A stretch of 64,000 nt of DNA from JBBIRW01 sp037441565 (GTDB lineage Bacteria > Desulfobacterota > JBBIRW01): NCBI GenBank assembly GCA_037441565.1, contig JBBIRW010000002.1, forward strand, positions 248,001-312,000, given 5' to 3'. The translations under genes were made by a program, and so were the position numbers. A model generated the notes under the pieces. It was not told the origin of the DNA, searched no databases, and saw nothing but the letters and a program-made list of their open reading frames with translations. Shown piece after piece: positions 9,439 through 17,075 of this stretch (positions within the stretch are counted from its first letter, which is position 1; each line of letters opens with the position of its first letter).

Positions 9439-10969
9439 ACAGCTTACCCTTTTCTTTTTCTATAAGTGCCTCCCGTGCCTCCACCCTGTCATCAAAGGGG
9501 ATTGTTGATCTTCCTATAATCTGATAATTCTCATGACCCTTGCCCGCTATAAGAAGTATGTCTCCCCTTCTAAGGAGAGAAATACCATATCTTATCGCCT
9601 TCTTCCTATCTTCTATCACTACATAACCCTTCATACCTCTTCTTATATCTTCAATCCCAATTTCATTGAGAGGACCCCTTCTTACACCCACCAATATATC
9701 TTCAATTATTTTTATAGGCTCTTCCATCCTCGGATTATCAGAGGTAATGATAAGAATATCAGCGAGCCTTGATCCAATCTCCCCCATTATGGGTCTTTTA
9801 GTTCTGTCCCTCTCCCCACCACATCCAAAGATCAGGATCAATCTCCCATTCACGAATCTCCTTATGGTTTCTAAAGCATTCCTTAGCGCATCTGGCGTAT
9901 GTGCATAATCAACAAATACAGTTTCACCATTTCTCCCCCTTATGATCTCCATCCTTCCTGGAACGGATTTAACCTTTTCCAGCCCACGCACTGCTATATC
10001 AGGAGGGATTCCCAGTGCCTCAGATACCGAATATGCACAGAGCATATTGGAAAGATTAAACCAACCCACAAGCGGAGAGCTTACCCTGATCTCTCCCATC
10101 TGCCCCGATATCGTGGCCCTTGTCCCCTCAATGGAGAAGAGCGGATCAATAGCCCTCACCTTTGCTGAAGGAGATGAAATCCCGTAGAGAATTGCGGATA
10201 TATCTGTTTTCTTAAGATCGCCCCCAAGCTCAATTATCCTGTTATCATCAGCATTGAGGATTGCCCATTTCTTTTTCTTTTCACTTCCTGGGAGAAGGCG
10301 TGTAAAGAGTAGTGCCTTCGCCCTGAAGTACTCATCCAGATCTCCATGGAAATCCAAATGATCCTGGGAGAAACTCGTAAAACATGCTATATCAAAATGA
10401 CACCCTTCCACCCTTTTTAATGAAATTCCGTGAGATGAGACTTCCATTACCACATGTGTCACACCATAGTCCCGCATCTCCTTTAAGATCCTCTGAAGAT
10501 CAACAGATTCAGGGGTTGTATGGAGCGATTTAATAATCATGTCTCCATATCTGAAATTTATGGTCCCGATTACACCCGGCTTAAAACCCGCTTCCTTGAG
10601 GATCGATTCTATAAGATATGTTGTTGTCGTCTTCCCATTTGTGCCCGTAACACCGATAACTGTAAGGTATTTCGATGGATCACCATAAAATGATGCGCTT
10701 ATCCTCCCCATCGCCTCTCTTGTATCCTCAACCCTTACAATCATCCCTCTCTTATGAACAACCTCTCTTTCCACAACAGCTGCCACTGCCCCCATTTCAA
10801 AGGCTACATCCAGATAATCATGACCATCAGCATTTAAACCTTTCAAGGCAAAGAAAAGGGAGCCTGGCTTTACCTCAGATGACCTATAATGGAGGGACAG
10901 GATATTGACATCCTTTCCATTTGAAATTCCGAGAACCTTCACCCCGTTGAGTAGTTTATAAATATTCAT
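9431..10969 (-). CDS. murE: UDP-MurNAc-L-Ala-D-Glu:meso-diaminopimelate ligase
   Basis: Adds the third stem-peptide residue. The 512-residue protein has the P-loop GTNGKTTTT (residues 109-117), a TTPES segment binding the UDP-sugar part and, decisively, DNPR at 411-414. In characterised MurE enzymes DNPR marks meso-diaminopimelate specificity, as opposed to the lysine-type motif. This supports a DAP-type, probably Gram-negative wall and agrees with the Mpl gene at 33219-34628. The gap from ftsI is 17 bp with only a distant GAGGT upstream. Confidence 0.95.
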   Translation of the reverse strand: MNIYKLLNGVKVLGISNGKDVNILSLHYRSSEVKPGSLFFALKGLNADGHDYLDVAFEMGAVAAVVEREVVHKRGMIVRVEDTREAMGRISASFYGDPSKYLTVIGVTGTNGKTTTTYLIESILKEAGFKPGVIGTINFRYGDMIIKSLHTTPESVDLQRILKEMRDYGVTHVVMEVSSHGISLKRVEGCHFDIACFTSFSQDHLDFHGDLDEYFRAKALLFTRLLPGSEKKKKWAILNADDNRIIELGGDLKKTDISAILYGISSPSAKVRAIDPLFSIEGTRATISGQMGEIRVSSPLVGWFNLSNMLCAYSVSEALGIPPDIAVRGLEKVKSVPGRMEIIRGRNGETVFVDYAHTPDALRNALETIRRFVNGRLILIFGCGGERDRTKRPIMGEIGSRLADILIITSDNPRMEEPIKIIEDILVGVRRGPLNEIGIEDIRRGMKGYVVIEDRKKAIRYGISLLRRGDILLIAGKGHENYQIIGRSTIPFDDRVEAREALIEKEKGKLYE

Positions 10970-10986
10970 TATTTATGCTTCATACC

Positions 10987-12939
10987 TCAAAAAGGCTGTG
11001 AAAATTCTATCACACATCTTCTTTCTTTGCTCAAAGGGGCTCCTGGAAGTGGATACTGTCTCACGGCAACACCGCTCCCGATGATCTTTACATCTATACC
11101 CATCTCCGTTGCCATTTCAAGGACTTCCATTATACTCAGTCCTGTGAAATCCGGCATCAGGGTTTGATCACCATTTGTTATCTTAAAATCATGTTCTCTC
11201 TCCCTCTGATCCATCCGGTCCAGCTTTTGAAATCTAACCGTGCTCTCCTTCGGAGGAAGGTTCATCGTGCTCAAGCACTGATATGCAATGGATTTAAAAA
11301 CAGGAGCAGCAACAATCCCACCATATTTTATACCCCTTGGTTCATCAATAATAACAATGATTGCCAGCTCTGGATTATCAACAGGAACGAATCCCATAAA
11401 CGAGGATATCCTTTTGTCAGGGGAATACCCCTTCTTTCGAAATTCAACCTTCTGTGCTGTTCCCGTCTTCCCTGCGACCTTGTACCCTATAAGGGCAGCC
11501 TTCTCACCCGTCCCTCCTTCTTCTACTGCACTACTCAGTATATTCTTAATCTTCTTTGATACCTCCTCTGAAATAACCTCCCTTATGACCTGTGGCTGGA
11601 ATTCTTTTATTACCTTACCATCGCGATCCATGATCTTCTTTACAATAAAGGGTTTCATCAACTTTCCACCATTTGCAATTGTAGATAAAGCATTTATCAG
11701 TTGAATAGCTGTTACAGAGATACCCTGTCCGAATGACACCGTTGAAAGGGTAACCTTTCTGAAGTCCTGGGGATCAGGAACTATCCCCGATGCCTCCCCC
11801 GGAAGATCGATACCCGTTTTCTCACCAAATCCAAATCTTCTTATATAACTGTAGAATCTATTACCCCCGAGCCTTTCACCTATCTTTGCTGCACCTATAT
11901 TGCTCGAATATTTTATCACCTCCTCAACGGTCAACCATCCATAAGGATGAACATCGCGTATGATTGCATTTGCAACTCTAAAAGAACCATTCTCACAGTA
12001 GATCCTCTCAGTCAGTTTTACAACTCCCTCATTGAGAGCCGCAGCAATTAGAAATACCTTGAATGTTGATCCTGGCTCAAAAGAATCGGACACCACCCTG
12101 TTTTTCCACTGCTCGGGACTATACCTTTCAGAAACATTGGGATCAAAGAAAGGGTAGTTGGCAATGGCAATGATCTCACCCGTTTTTGGTTTCATCACTA
12201 TCGCCATACCACTTTTTGCTCCCGTCATCTCTACAGCATTTCTCAACTCCCTTTCAACAATATGTTGCATGGCACGACTGATAGTAAGAACAACACTGAA
12301 ACCTTCAGAATGCACCTTATCTCCAATACCCTGGGTAAATATTGGTACACCTGTCGCATCACGCTCAACAAGCAGTGTAATTGGTTTTTCAGAAATAAAC
12401 TGATCGTAGTAATACTCCACTCCTGCAAGTCCCTGTGAGTCAGTTCCTTCAAAGCCGATAACCTGTCCTGCGAGCTCCTTATTTGGATAATATCTTTTTG
12501 ACTCGTTTATTATCCCAATACCTTCATATTTCAAAAGCTCAGCTTTTGCCTCTTCGGAAAGCGGAATTCTCCTCTTTATCCATACAAACTTCTTTCTACT
12601 TTTTAGCTTTTCAATGATCTCTTTGAGGCCCATTCCCGTCACGGAAGAAATTTTCTTAGCTATAAATTCGGGATTATTAATTTTTAATGGCTGTGCGTAG
12701 ATGCTGTCCACATTAACACTTATCGCAAGCTCATTCATCTCGCGATCATATATTACTCCCCTTCTTGATGTTATCGTTATTTTTGTTAAATGTTGTCTTT
12801 CAGCTAGCTTTGTTAGCTTACTTCTTTCAACAAATTGCAGTTTGTATGCTCTGAAGATTGTGATGCATGGAAGAAGTGTAAAAAGAAAGAAGATGATCCT
12901 TACTCTCCTTTTCAATGAACTTTTCTCATTACCAATCAT
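10987..12939 (-). CDS. ftsI: Septal transpeptidase FtsI/PBP3 with C-terminal PASTA domain
   Basis: Class B penicillin-binding protein that crosslinks septal peptidoglycan. It has a cytoplasmic basic start, one transmembrane anchor (about residues 14-30), a dimerisation domain and a transpeptidase domain with all three motifs: S291-TF-K294 (SxxK), SSN at 345-347 and KTGT at 491-494. The last 55 or so residues (from LMPDFTGLSIMEVLEMA) form a single PASTA-like repeat. Enterobacterial FtsI lacks this; SpoVD-type PBPs and some deep-branching lineages have it. The start overlaps ftsL as ATGA. Confidence 0.94.
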   Translation of the reverse strand: MIGNEKSSLKRRVRIIFFLFTLLPCITIFRAYKLQFVERSKLTKLAERQHLTKITITSRRGVIYDREMNELAISVNVDSIYAQPLKINNPEFIAKKISSVTGMGLKEIIEKLKSRKKFVWIKRRIPLSEEAKAELLKYEGIGIINESKRYYPNKELAGQVIGFEGTDSQGLAGVEYYYDQFISEKPITLLVERDATGVPIFTQGIGDKVHSEGFSVVLTISRAMQHIVERELRNAVEMTGAKSGMAIVMKPKTGEIIAIANYPFFDPNVSERYSPEQWKNRVVSDSFEPGSTFKVFLIAAALNEGVVKLTERIYCENGSFRVANAIIRDVHPYGWLTVEEVIKYSSNIGAAKIGERLGGNRFYSYIRRFGFGEKTGIDLPGEASGIVPDPQDFRKVTLSTVSFGQGISVTAIQLINALSTIANGGKLMKPFIVKKIMDRDGKVIKEFQPQVIREVISEEVSKKIKNILSSAVEEGGTGEKAALIGYKVAGKTGTAQKVEFRKKGYSPDKRISSFMGFVPVDNPELAIIVIIDEPRGIKYGGIVAAPVFKSIAYQCLSTMNLPPKESTVRFQKLDRMDQREREHDFKITNGDQTLMPDFTGLSIMEVLEMATEMGIDVKIIGSGVAVRQYPLPGAPLSKERRCVIEFSQPF

Positions 12940-13277
12940 TTTATAACAATCACTTCCTCCCTCCTTGGGATGGTCAATCCAAGATATTTTGTTGCAATAT
13001 GCTCAATCCTCGCAGGGGACTTCAGTGTTGCAACCTCTATTTTTAACTCTCTGTTCCTCTGGATTATTGATTTCTGTTCCTCTGCTACCCTGGAGATCTT
13101 ATATCCCAATTCAATTGACTGTGTTCTTATCCATACATGTAAAAATGTCATCCCGAGTATAATAGTAAAGAAAATCACCCAAAGCGATAATCTGATATGG
13201 AGTGGAGAAATTGTTAACAAAGAACGTCTTCCTGATGTTGCTGTGTATGTGACCCTTGAGGAAATTACCCTTGCCAT
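12936..13277 (-). CDS. ftsL: Cell division protein FtsL
   Basis: Small bitopic divisome protein of 113 residues. A cytoplasmic segment of about 30 residues is followed by one hydrophobic helix (LSLWVIFFTIILGMTFLHVW) and a periplasmic coiled coil (EEQKSIIQRNRELKIEVATL) ending in the RIEHIATKYLGL region typical of FtsL/FtsB-type proteins. The start overlaps rsmH by 13 bp and the stop overlaps ftsI by 4 bp. The identification leans on topology and the invariant rsmH-ftsL-ftsI order, because FtsL sequences diverge strongly. Confidence 0.88.
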   Translation of the reverse strand: MARVISSRVTYTATSGRRSLLTISPLHIRLSLWVIFFTIILGMTFLHVWIRTQSIELGYKISRVAEEQKSIIQRNRELKIEVATLKSPARIEHIATKYLGLTIPRREEVIVIK

Positions 13278-14170
13278 GGTTTACTCCTTTCTATTTTTTC
13301 AGCAACTCTTAACCTTGCACTTCTTGATCTTGGATTTTCAGTAAGTTCATTTTCTGATGGGGTGATAGGTTTTTTTGTTATTATCTTAAGAACCCCTTCT
13401 GATGCCTTATTCTTAAAGAAATTTTTAACTATTCTATCTTCAAGTGAGTGGAACGATATAACGCATATTCTTCCGCCACCTCTCAGAATTGATACAGCAC
13501 CCTCGATCCCCTTCTTCAGGTTATTAAGTTCGTCATTTACAAAGATCCTCAATGCCTGAAATGTCTTTGTTGCGGGATGAATCCTTCCGCTTCTTCCGAC
13601 AGCAGATCTGATGATTTCTGAAAGTTCTGTTGTTGTTCTTATGGGAGCAGCAGTCCTTCCCCTGACAATTGCCTTTGCAATGGCAGATGCCCTCTTCTCT
13701 TCCCCATAGATCTTTATGATCTCCCTTATCCTTTTTTCCGGATACATGTTTACGATATCGAAAGCCGTTATGCTTCCCTCCATGTTAAATCTCATATCCA
13801 GAGGTCCTTGCCTTGAGAAGCTAAACCCCCTTTCAGGATTATCAAGCTGATAGCTTGATAATCCAAGATCAAAAAGGACTCCATCCACTCCGGCAATACC
13901 TTCACTTTCGATGATGTCTCTGATATCTCTGAAGTTTCCCTTTCTTAGAATGACCATTTTCCCGTATTCCTTCAGTTGCTCCGCTGCAAGGTCCAATGAT
14001 TTTTCATCCAGATCGATCCCTATGAGCAACCCCTTTCCTTTCATCGATTCGGCAATTTTTACAGCATGCCCTCCGAGTCCAACTGTTGCATCAACAAAAA
14101 TTCCTCCTTCACAAGGGCATATAAATTCAATTACTTCATTTAAAAGAACAGGTTTATGCCTGAAGAGCAT
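13265..14170 (-). CDS. rsmH: 16S rRNA (cytosine-1402 N4) methyltransferase RsmH
   Basis: SAM-dependent methyltransferase (formerly MraW) modifying C1402 in the 16S rRNA decoding centre. The 301-residue protein has the N-terminal HKPVLLNEV, the SAM-binding VDATVGLGGHA, DGVLFDLGLSSYQLD and the C-terminal ISFHSLEDRIVKNFF and NPRSRSARLRVAEK motifs. It starts 7 bp after mraZ with no recognisable Shine-Dalgarno, suggesting coupling to mraZ translation. Confidence 0.97.
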   Translation of the reverse strand: MLFRHKPVLLNEVIEFICPCEGGIFVDATVGLGGHAVKIAESMKGKGLLIGIDLDEKSLDLAAEQLKEYGKMVILRKGNFRDIRDIIESEGIAGVDGVLFDLGLSSYQLDNPERGFSFSRQGPLDMRFNMEGSITAFDIVNMYPEKRIREIIKIYGEEKRASAIAKAIVRGRTAAPIRTTTELSEIIRSAVGRSGRIHPATKTFQALRIFVNDELNNLKKGIEGAVSILRGGGRICVISFHSLEDRIVKNFFKNKASEGVLKIITKKPITPSENELTENPRSRSARLRVAEKIERSKPWQG

Positions 14171-14177
14171 TTATAAC

Positions 14178-14618
14178 TCATATACCGAGATTTGAAAGAT
14201 CCTCCCTTATCGAATCAAACTCCTCCATAGCCCTTCTAAATTCATCGATCCATACCGCCTTTGACCATATCTCCAGTTTGTTTATTGCACCCACTATAAC
14301 GATATCCTTTTGAAGTCCTGCAAATTCCCTCAAAGCCTGGGGAATGAGAATCCTTCCCTGTTTATCCATCTGACATTCTGTAGCAGAAGAAACTACAAAC
14401 CTTAAAAAAACTGTTATCGATTTTTTCATTGAAGGAAGTGAGGATAATTTTTTTTCAAGGGCGCTCCACTCCTTAAGCGGATAAAGCACAAGGCATTTGT
14501 CAAAGTTGGTTATCACTACCCTGCCACCATGCTCCTCCTCAATGATCTCCCTGAATCGAACAGGGATCATTATCCTCCCCTTTTCATCGATAGTGTATTC
14601 AAATCTACCTTTGAACAT
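14178..14618 (-). CDS. mraZ: Transcriptional regulator MraZ
   Basis: DNA-binding protein of 146 residues with two SpoVT/AbrB-type swapped-hairpin domains, each with a DXXXR-type core (EKGRIMIPVRFRE and KQGRILIPQALREF). In characterised bacteria MraZ forms a ring and binds TGGG-type direct repeats in its own promoter to control the dcw operon. Four such repeats lie just upstream here (14633-14666). The ATG has no Shine-Dalgarno and follows a perfect TATAAT by only 8 bp, so the mRNA may be leaderless or poorly translated. Confidence 0.96.
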   Translation of the reverse strand: MFKGRFEYTIDEKGRIMIPVRFREIIEEEHGGRVVITNFDKCLVLYPLKEWSALEKKLSSLPSMKKSITVFLRFVVSSATECQMDKQGRILIPQALREFAGLQKDIVIVGAINKLEIWSKAVWIDEFRRAMEEFDSIREDLSNLGI

Positions 14619-14626
14619 GGCGAAAA

Positions 14627-14694
14627 ATTATACCACTAAATCCCACAAATTACCACTTATTGCCACTATAAGTTTGGCTTAGGAGGTTTGTCAA
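14627..14694 (-). promoter_or_regulatory. mraZ/dcw promoter region, two candidate promoters
   Basis: On the minus strand a TTGACA -35 (14689-14694) is followed after 18 bp by a TATAGT -10 (14665-14670), matching 6/6 and 5/6 sigma-70 consensus bases. A second element, TG-G-TATAAT (perfect extended -10, TATAAT at 14627-14632), sits within the last MraZ box; it would start transcription within a few bases of the mraZ ATG. The first promoter would give a leader of about 40 nt containing the GTGG repeats. Confidence 0.7.
14633..14666 (-). promoter_or_regulatory. MraZ boxes: four GTGG direct repeats, 10-bp period
   Basis: The plus strand reads CCAC at 14633, 14643, 14653 and 14663, so the minus strand has four GTGG direct repeats at exactly 10-bp intervals (one helical turn) between the -10 element and the mraZ start. 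Known MraZ operators are TGGGN-like direct repeats with 5-nt spacers, i.e. a 10-bp period. The box nearest the -10 overlaps it, consistent with repression. Confidence 0.8.
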
Positions 14695-14715
14695 GGAAAA
14701 AATTTTAGTGAATCT

Positions 14716-15261
14716 TTATTTGAAAAGGCAGGACTCTGGCATTAATTCCCTCATTGAGTTCCCATATCTTCCAGGAAGTGTCTGATAGAGTTTTGTGCCC
14801 CAAATTGCAAATTCCCGTGCCTCTTCACTCGCATCACCAGCAATCCTTGCAGGAATTCCAAGAAGTAGTTTTCGGGCTGGGGCCTTAAAATTGCTTGGAA
14901 CGAAGCACAATGCCCCTATTATGCACTCATCACCTATTTCTGCATCATCCATAATAACAGCACCCATTCCTACAAGAACGTGTTCACCCAGGATGGGACC
15001 ATGCAAGATGGCGCCATGGGCAATATGGGATGAAGGTCCAAGGATAGCCTTCTTATCCGGCAAGCTATGAATAACAACATTATCCTGAATATTGCTCCCC
15101 TCATATATCTCCACATAACCCCAGTCACCCCTTATCACTGCGCCAGGGGCTATAAAGCAATTTTCACCAATTGTTACTCCGCCGATGAGAACAGCCATGG
15201 GATGAACAAAACTGGTAACATGAACAGCGGGCTTTTTACCCTCAAATTCATAGAAAGGCAT
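14716..15261 (-). CDS. Gamma-class carbonic anhydrase-like protein
   Basis: Left-handed beta-helix protein of the gamma-carbonic anhydrase family, probably a trimer with metal sites at subunit interfaces that interconvert CO2 and bicarbonate. Histidines H65, H82 and H87 (NVVIH, AHGAILHG) match the three zinc ligands of the family. It has several hexapeptide-repeat turns and a C-terminal helix. The frame opens at a GTG at 15306, but the ATG at 15261 has an ideal GGAGGAG five bases upstream, giving 181 residues. It follows the RNase P RNA gene. Some family members lack carbonic anhydrase activity, so function is inferred. Confidence 0.88.
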   Translation of the reverse strand: MPFYEFEGKKPAVHVTSFVHPMAVLIGGVTIGENCFIAPGAVIRGDWGYVEIYEGSNIQDNVVIHSLPDKKAILGPSSHIAHGAILHGPILGEHVLVGMGAVIMDDAEIGDECIIGALCFVPSNFKAPARKLLLGIPARIAGDASEEAREFAIWGTKLYQTLPGRYGNSMRELMPESCLFK

Positions 15262-15297
15262 AATCTCCTCCTTCAAAAAATTTTCCCTTAAAGGCTG

Positions 15298-15686
15298 GAA
15301 GATCACCTATAAGCCGGCTTCTGTGCCTGAAGGTTTCCTGCAGGCGATGGTCATTCATCTTGGGAAAAGGTTTCCCCTTTCCTCATGCGACCTACCCGAG
15401 AGCTTGGAAGCGGGCCACTTCCCTCTATCCCAACAGACAGGTTGCTCTCCTACTTGGTCTTGCTCCGGATGGGGTTTGCCAAGCCAGGAAAATCGCTTTC
15501 CCTGCTGGTGAGCTCTTACCTCACCTTTTCACCCTTACCCGATGAAATCTATTTATTTCATCGGGCGGTATATTTTCTGTGGCACTTTCCCAGGGTCTCC
15601 CCCAGTCGCTGTTAGCGACCATCCTGCCCTACGGAGGCCGGACTTTCCTCTGATTCAACTGAACCAGCGACCATCCGGTGATCTTC
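15298..15686 (-). ncRNA. rnpB: RNase P RNA (bacterial type A-like)
   Basis: Catalytic RNA that matures tRNA 5' ends. The minus strand has the conserved core AGGAAAGTCCGG near the 5' end, GGGAAAGTGCCACAG, the CCGGAGCAAGACCAAGTAGG segment and the 3' ACAGAAGCCGGCTTAT signature. The ends are set by a perfect P1 helix: GAAGATCACC at the 5' end (15677-15686) pairs with GGTGATCTTC at the 3' end (15298-15307). The first two nucleotides overlap the rnhA stop codon. No good separate promoter is visible, so it may be processed from an rnhA-rnpB transcript. Confidence 0.95.
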
Positions 15687-16122
15687 AAAGCCTCTTAAGG
15701 GATCTCTCATCAAGCGTCCTGTTTGCAATCCTATCGGCTTCCCTGTTTTCCTCGCGACCTATATAAAGGATATCAAAAGCTGAAAATTTTTCCAGAAGTT
15801 TGATTGCCTTTTTGTAAAGGGGGATTAATTTATCATCCCTTACCTTGTATATCCCCCTCATCTGATTAACAAGAAGTTTGGAGTCGGAATAAATGATAAG
15901 TGAGGAGGGCTTATATCTTAATGATTCACAAATTCCGTGGAGAAGTGCCATATATTCAGCAACATTGTTTGTTGTTTCTCCTATGAAAATGCCCTTTTTC
16001 TTAAGTATAAGGCCATCTGGTGTCTTTATAATCAACCCTATTGCGCTATCCCCAGGATTCCCTCTGCTTGCCCCATCTATATACAGATGCAACTGCCTGT
16101 GTCTATCCCATGTTTTCTTCAT
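15685..16122 (-). CDS. rnhA: Ribonuclease HI family protein
   Basis: Cleaves RNA in RNA-DNA hybrids. The 145-residue protein has the RNase H fold and all four acidic catalytic residues: D16 (YIDGASRGNPG), E56 (NNVAEY), D80 (IYSDSKL) and D130 (READRIAN). It lacks the basic handle region of E. coli RNase HI, as in many short homologues. It overlaps the preceding zinc-ribbon gene by 20 bp, and its stop codon runs 2 nt into rnpB. Confidence 0.92.
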   Translation of the reverse strand: MKKTWDRHRQLHLYIDGASRGNPGDSAIGLIIKTPDGLILKKKGIFIGETTNNVAEYMALLHGICESLRYKPSSLIIYSDSKLLVNQMRGIYKVRDDKLIPLYKKAIKLLEKFSAFDILYIGREENREADRIANRTLDERSLKRL

Positions 16123-16843
16123 TTTCCTTTGCCACCAGATTTCCCTCCCAGAAAAGTATCCTGTGACAGTTTGGACAGGTTATAAGTGAACCATTCTTGA
16201 GGATCTCGTTGAAGAGCTGTGGCGGTATATCAATAAAGCATCCACCACATGCGCCATTCTTTGTGGGAACAACTGCAATTCCATTCCTTCTCGATCTTAT
16301 CAGATTGAATTTTTTAAGCAGATCAGACCTTATATTTATTATCAGACTCTCCCGCTGGGCGGTCTCCTTCTTCAACAATCTTTCAACCTCCTCCATCTCC
16401 TTTTTTATCTCCTCCATTTCCCTTTCCATCTCCTCTTCCTTTTTCAACCACTCACTCCTCAATGCATCAAGCCTTTTCTGCGTCTCTTCTGCCTCTGCCA
16501 TTACCTTTAAAAGATCCTCCTCAAGCCTCTGAATATAGCTTTTGTTTTCTGCTATTTCCTTCAATAGAGCCTGATACTGCCTGTTTGTCTTTATCTGTTT
16601 GAGACGTGCCTCCATCTTCCTTATCCTTTCATTCTCATTCTCCAGCTCTTTCTCCTTCTCCGTTTTTATATTCTGAAGCTGTTCATTCCTCTGCTCTTCC
16701 TCCTTTAGCATTTCCCTTCCACTTCGCAAATTCTCATTTATTTCATTGATGCGACGCGGCAGTTCAGCCATCTTTTCCCTGTATTTGTCGATTCGGAGTT
16801 CAATCCTCTGCAATTCAATAAGAAAGCCAATCTGCTTTTTCAA
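16103..16843 (-). CDS. Coiled-coil C4 zinc-ribbon protein (DUF164/CdsZ-like)
   Basis: The 246-residue protein has a long charged antiparallel coiled coil (about residues 5-190, very rich in E, K and R) followed by a zinc ribbon with two CxxC pairs (ACGGC and CPNC). This is the layout of the family often annotated as C4-type zinc ribbon domain protein, proposed to bind nucleic acid or assist secretion; its role is unsettled. The start is TTG with GGGAGGT five bases upstream. A strong intrinsic terminator lies immediately before that ribosome-binding site. It overlaps rnhA. Confidence 0.85.
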   Translation of the reverse strand: MKKQIGFLIELQRIELRIDKYREKMAELPRRINEINENLRSGREMLKEEEQRNEQLQNIKTEKEKELENENERIRKMEARLKQIKTNRQYQALLKEIAENKSYIQRLEEDLLKVMAEAEETQKRLDALRSEWLKKEEEMEREMEEIKKEMEEVERLLKKETAQRESLIINIRSDLLKKFNLIRSRRNGIAVVPTKNGACGGCFIDIPPQLFNEILKNGSLITCPNCHRILFWEGNLVAKENEENMG

Positions 16844-16860
16844 TTTTTACCTCCCTTTAT

Positions 16861-16892
16861 AAAAAAAGGTGCATCTTTCGATGCACCTTTTT
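16861..16892 (-). terminator. Intrinsic terminator or attenuator
   Basis: On the minus strand a perfect hairpin (AAAAAGGTGCATC, loop GAAA, GATGCACCTTTTT) is followed by further T residues. It would end transcripts from rpsU-yqeY-dnaG-rpoD and the tRNA. Its T tract ends only about 5 bp before the ribosome-binding site of the zinc-ribbon gene, leaving no room for a downstream promoter. Confidence 0.85.
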
Positions 16893-16956
16893 CTCTTCGC
16901 TGGGCTTCCCTTATTTTAATAATAAAATTTCTAACCCTTTCCATTCTTGAAAATAG

Positions 16957-17029
16957 TGGGCCCACCTGGATTCGAACCAGGGACCTTCCGGTTATGAGCC
17001 GGTGGCTCTTCCAGCTGAGCTATGGGCCC
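16957..17029 (-). tRNA. tRNA with CAT anticodon (Met elongator or Ile2)
   Basis: The minus strand folds as a 73-nt cloverleaf: acceptor GGGCCCA/TGGGCCC, D arm GCTC/GAGC, anticodon loop CTCATAA, T arm CCTGG-TTCGAAT-CCAGG and discriminator A. The anticodon is CAT. It lacks the three G-C pairs above the anticodon loop of an initiator, so it is elongator tRNA-Met or a tRNA-Ile read with lysidine. The genomic 3' end does not encode CCA, so a CCA-adding enzyme is required. Positions 27 and 43 are both A, an unpaired end of the anticodon stem. Confidence 0.93.
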
Positions 17030-17075
17030 TGACAAATATTTTAAATTATCATATTTAATTTCTTTTCTCAATATC

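Noticed and set aside
15323..15766. Short plus-strand open frames in the 15.3-15.8 kb region
   Set aside because: They are antisense to the RNase P RNA and RNase HI genes and have no RBS or family signature.
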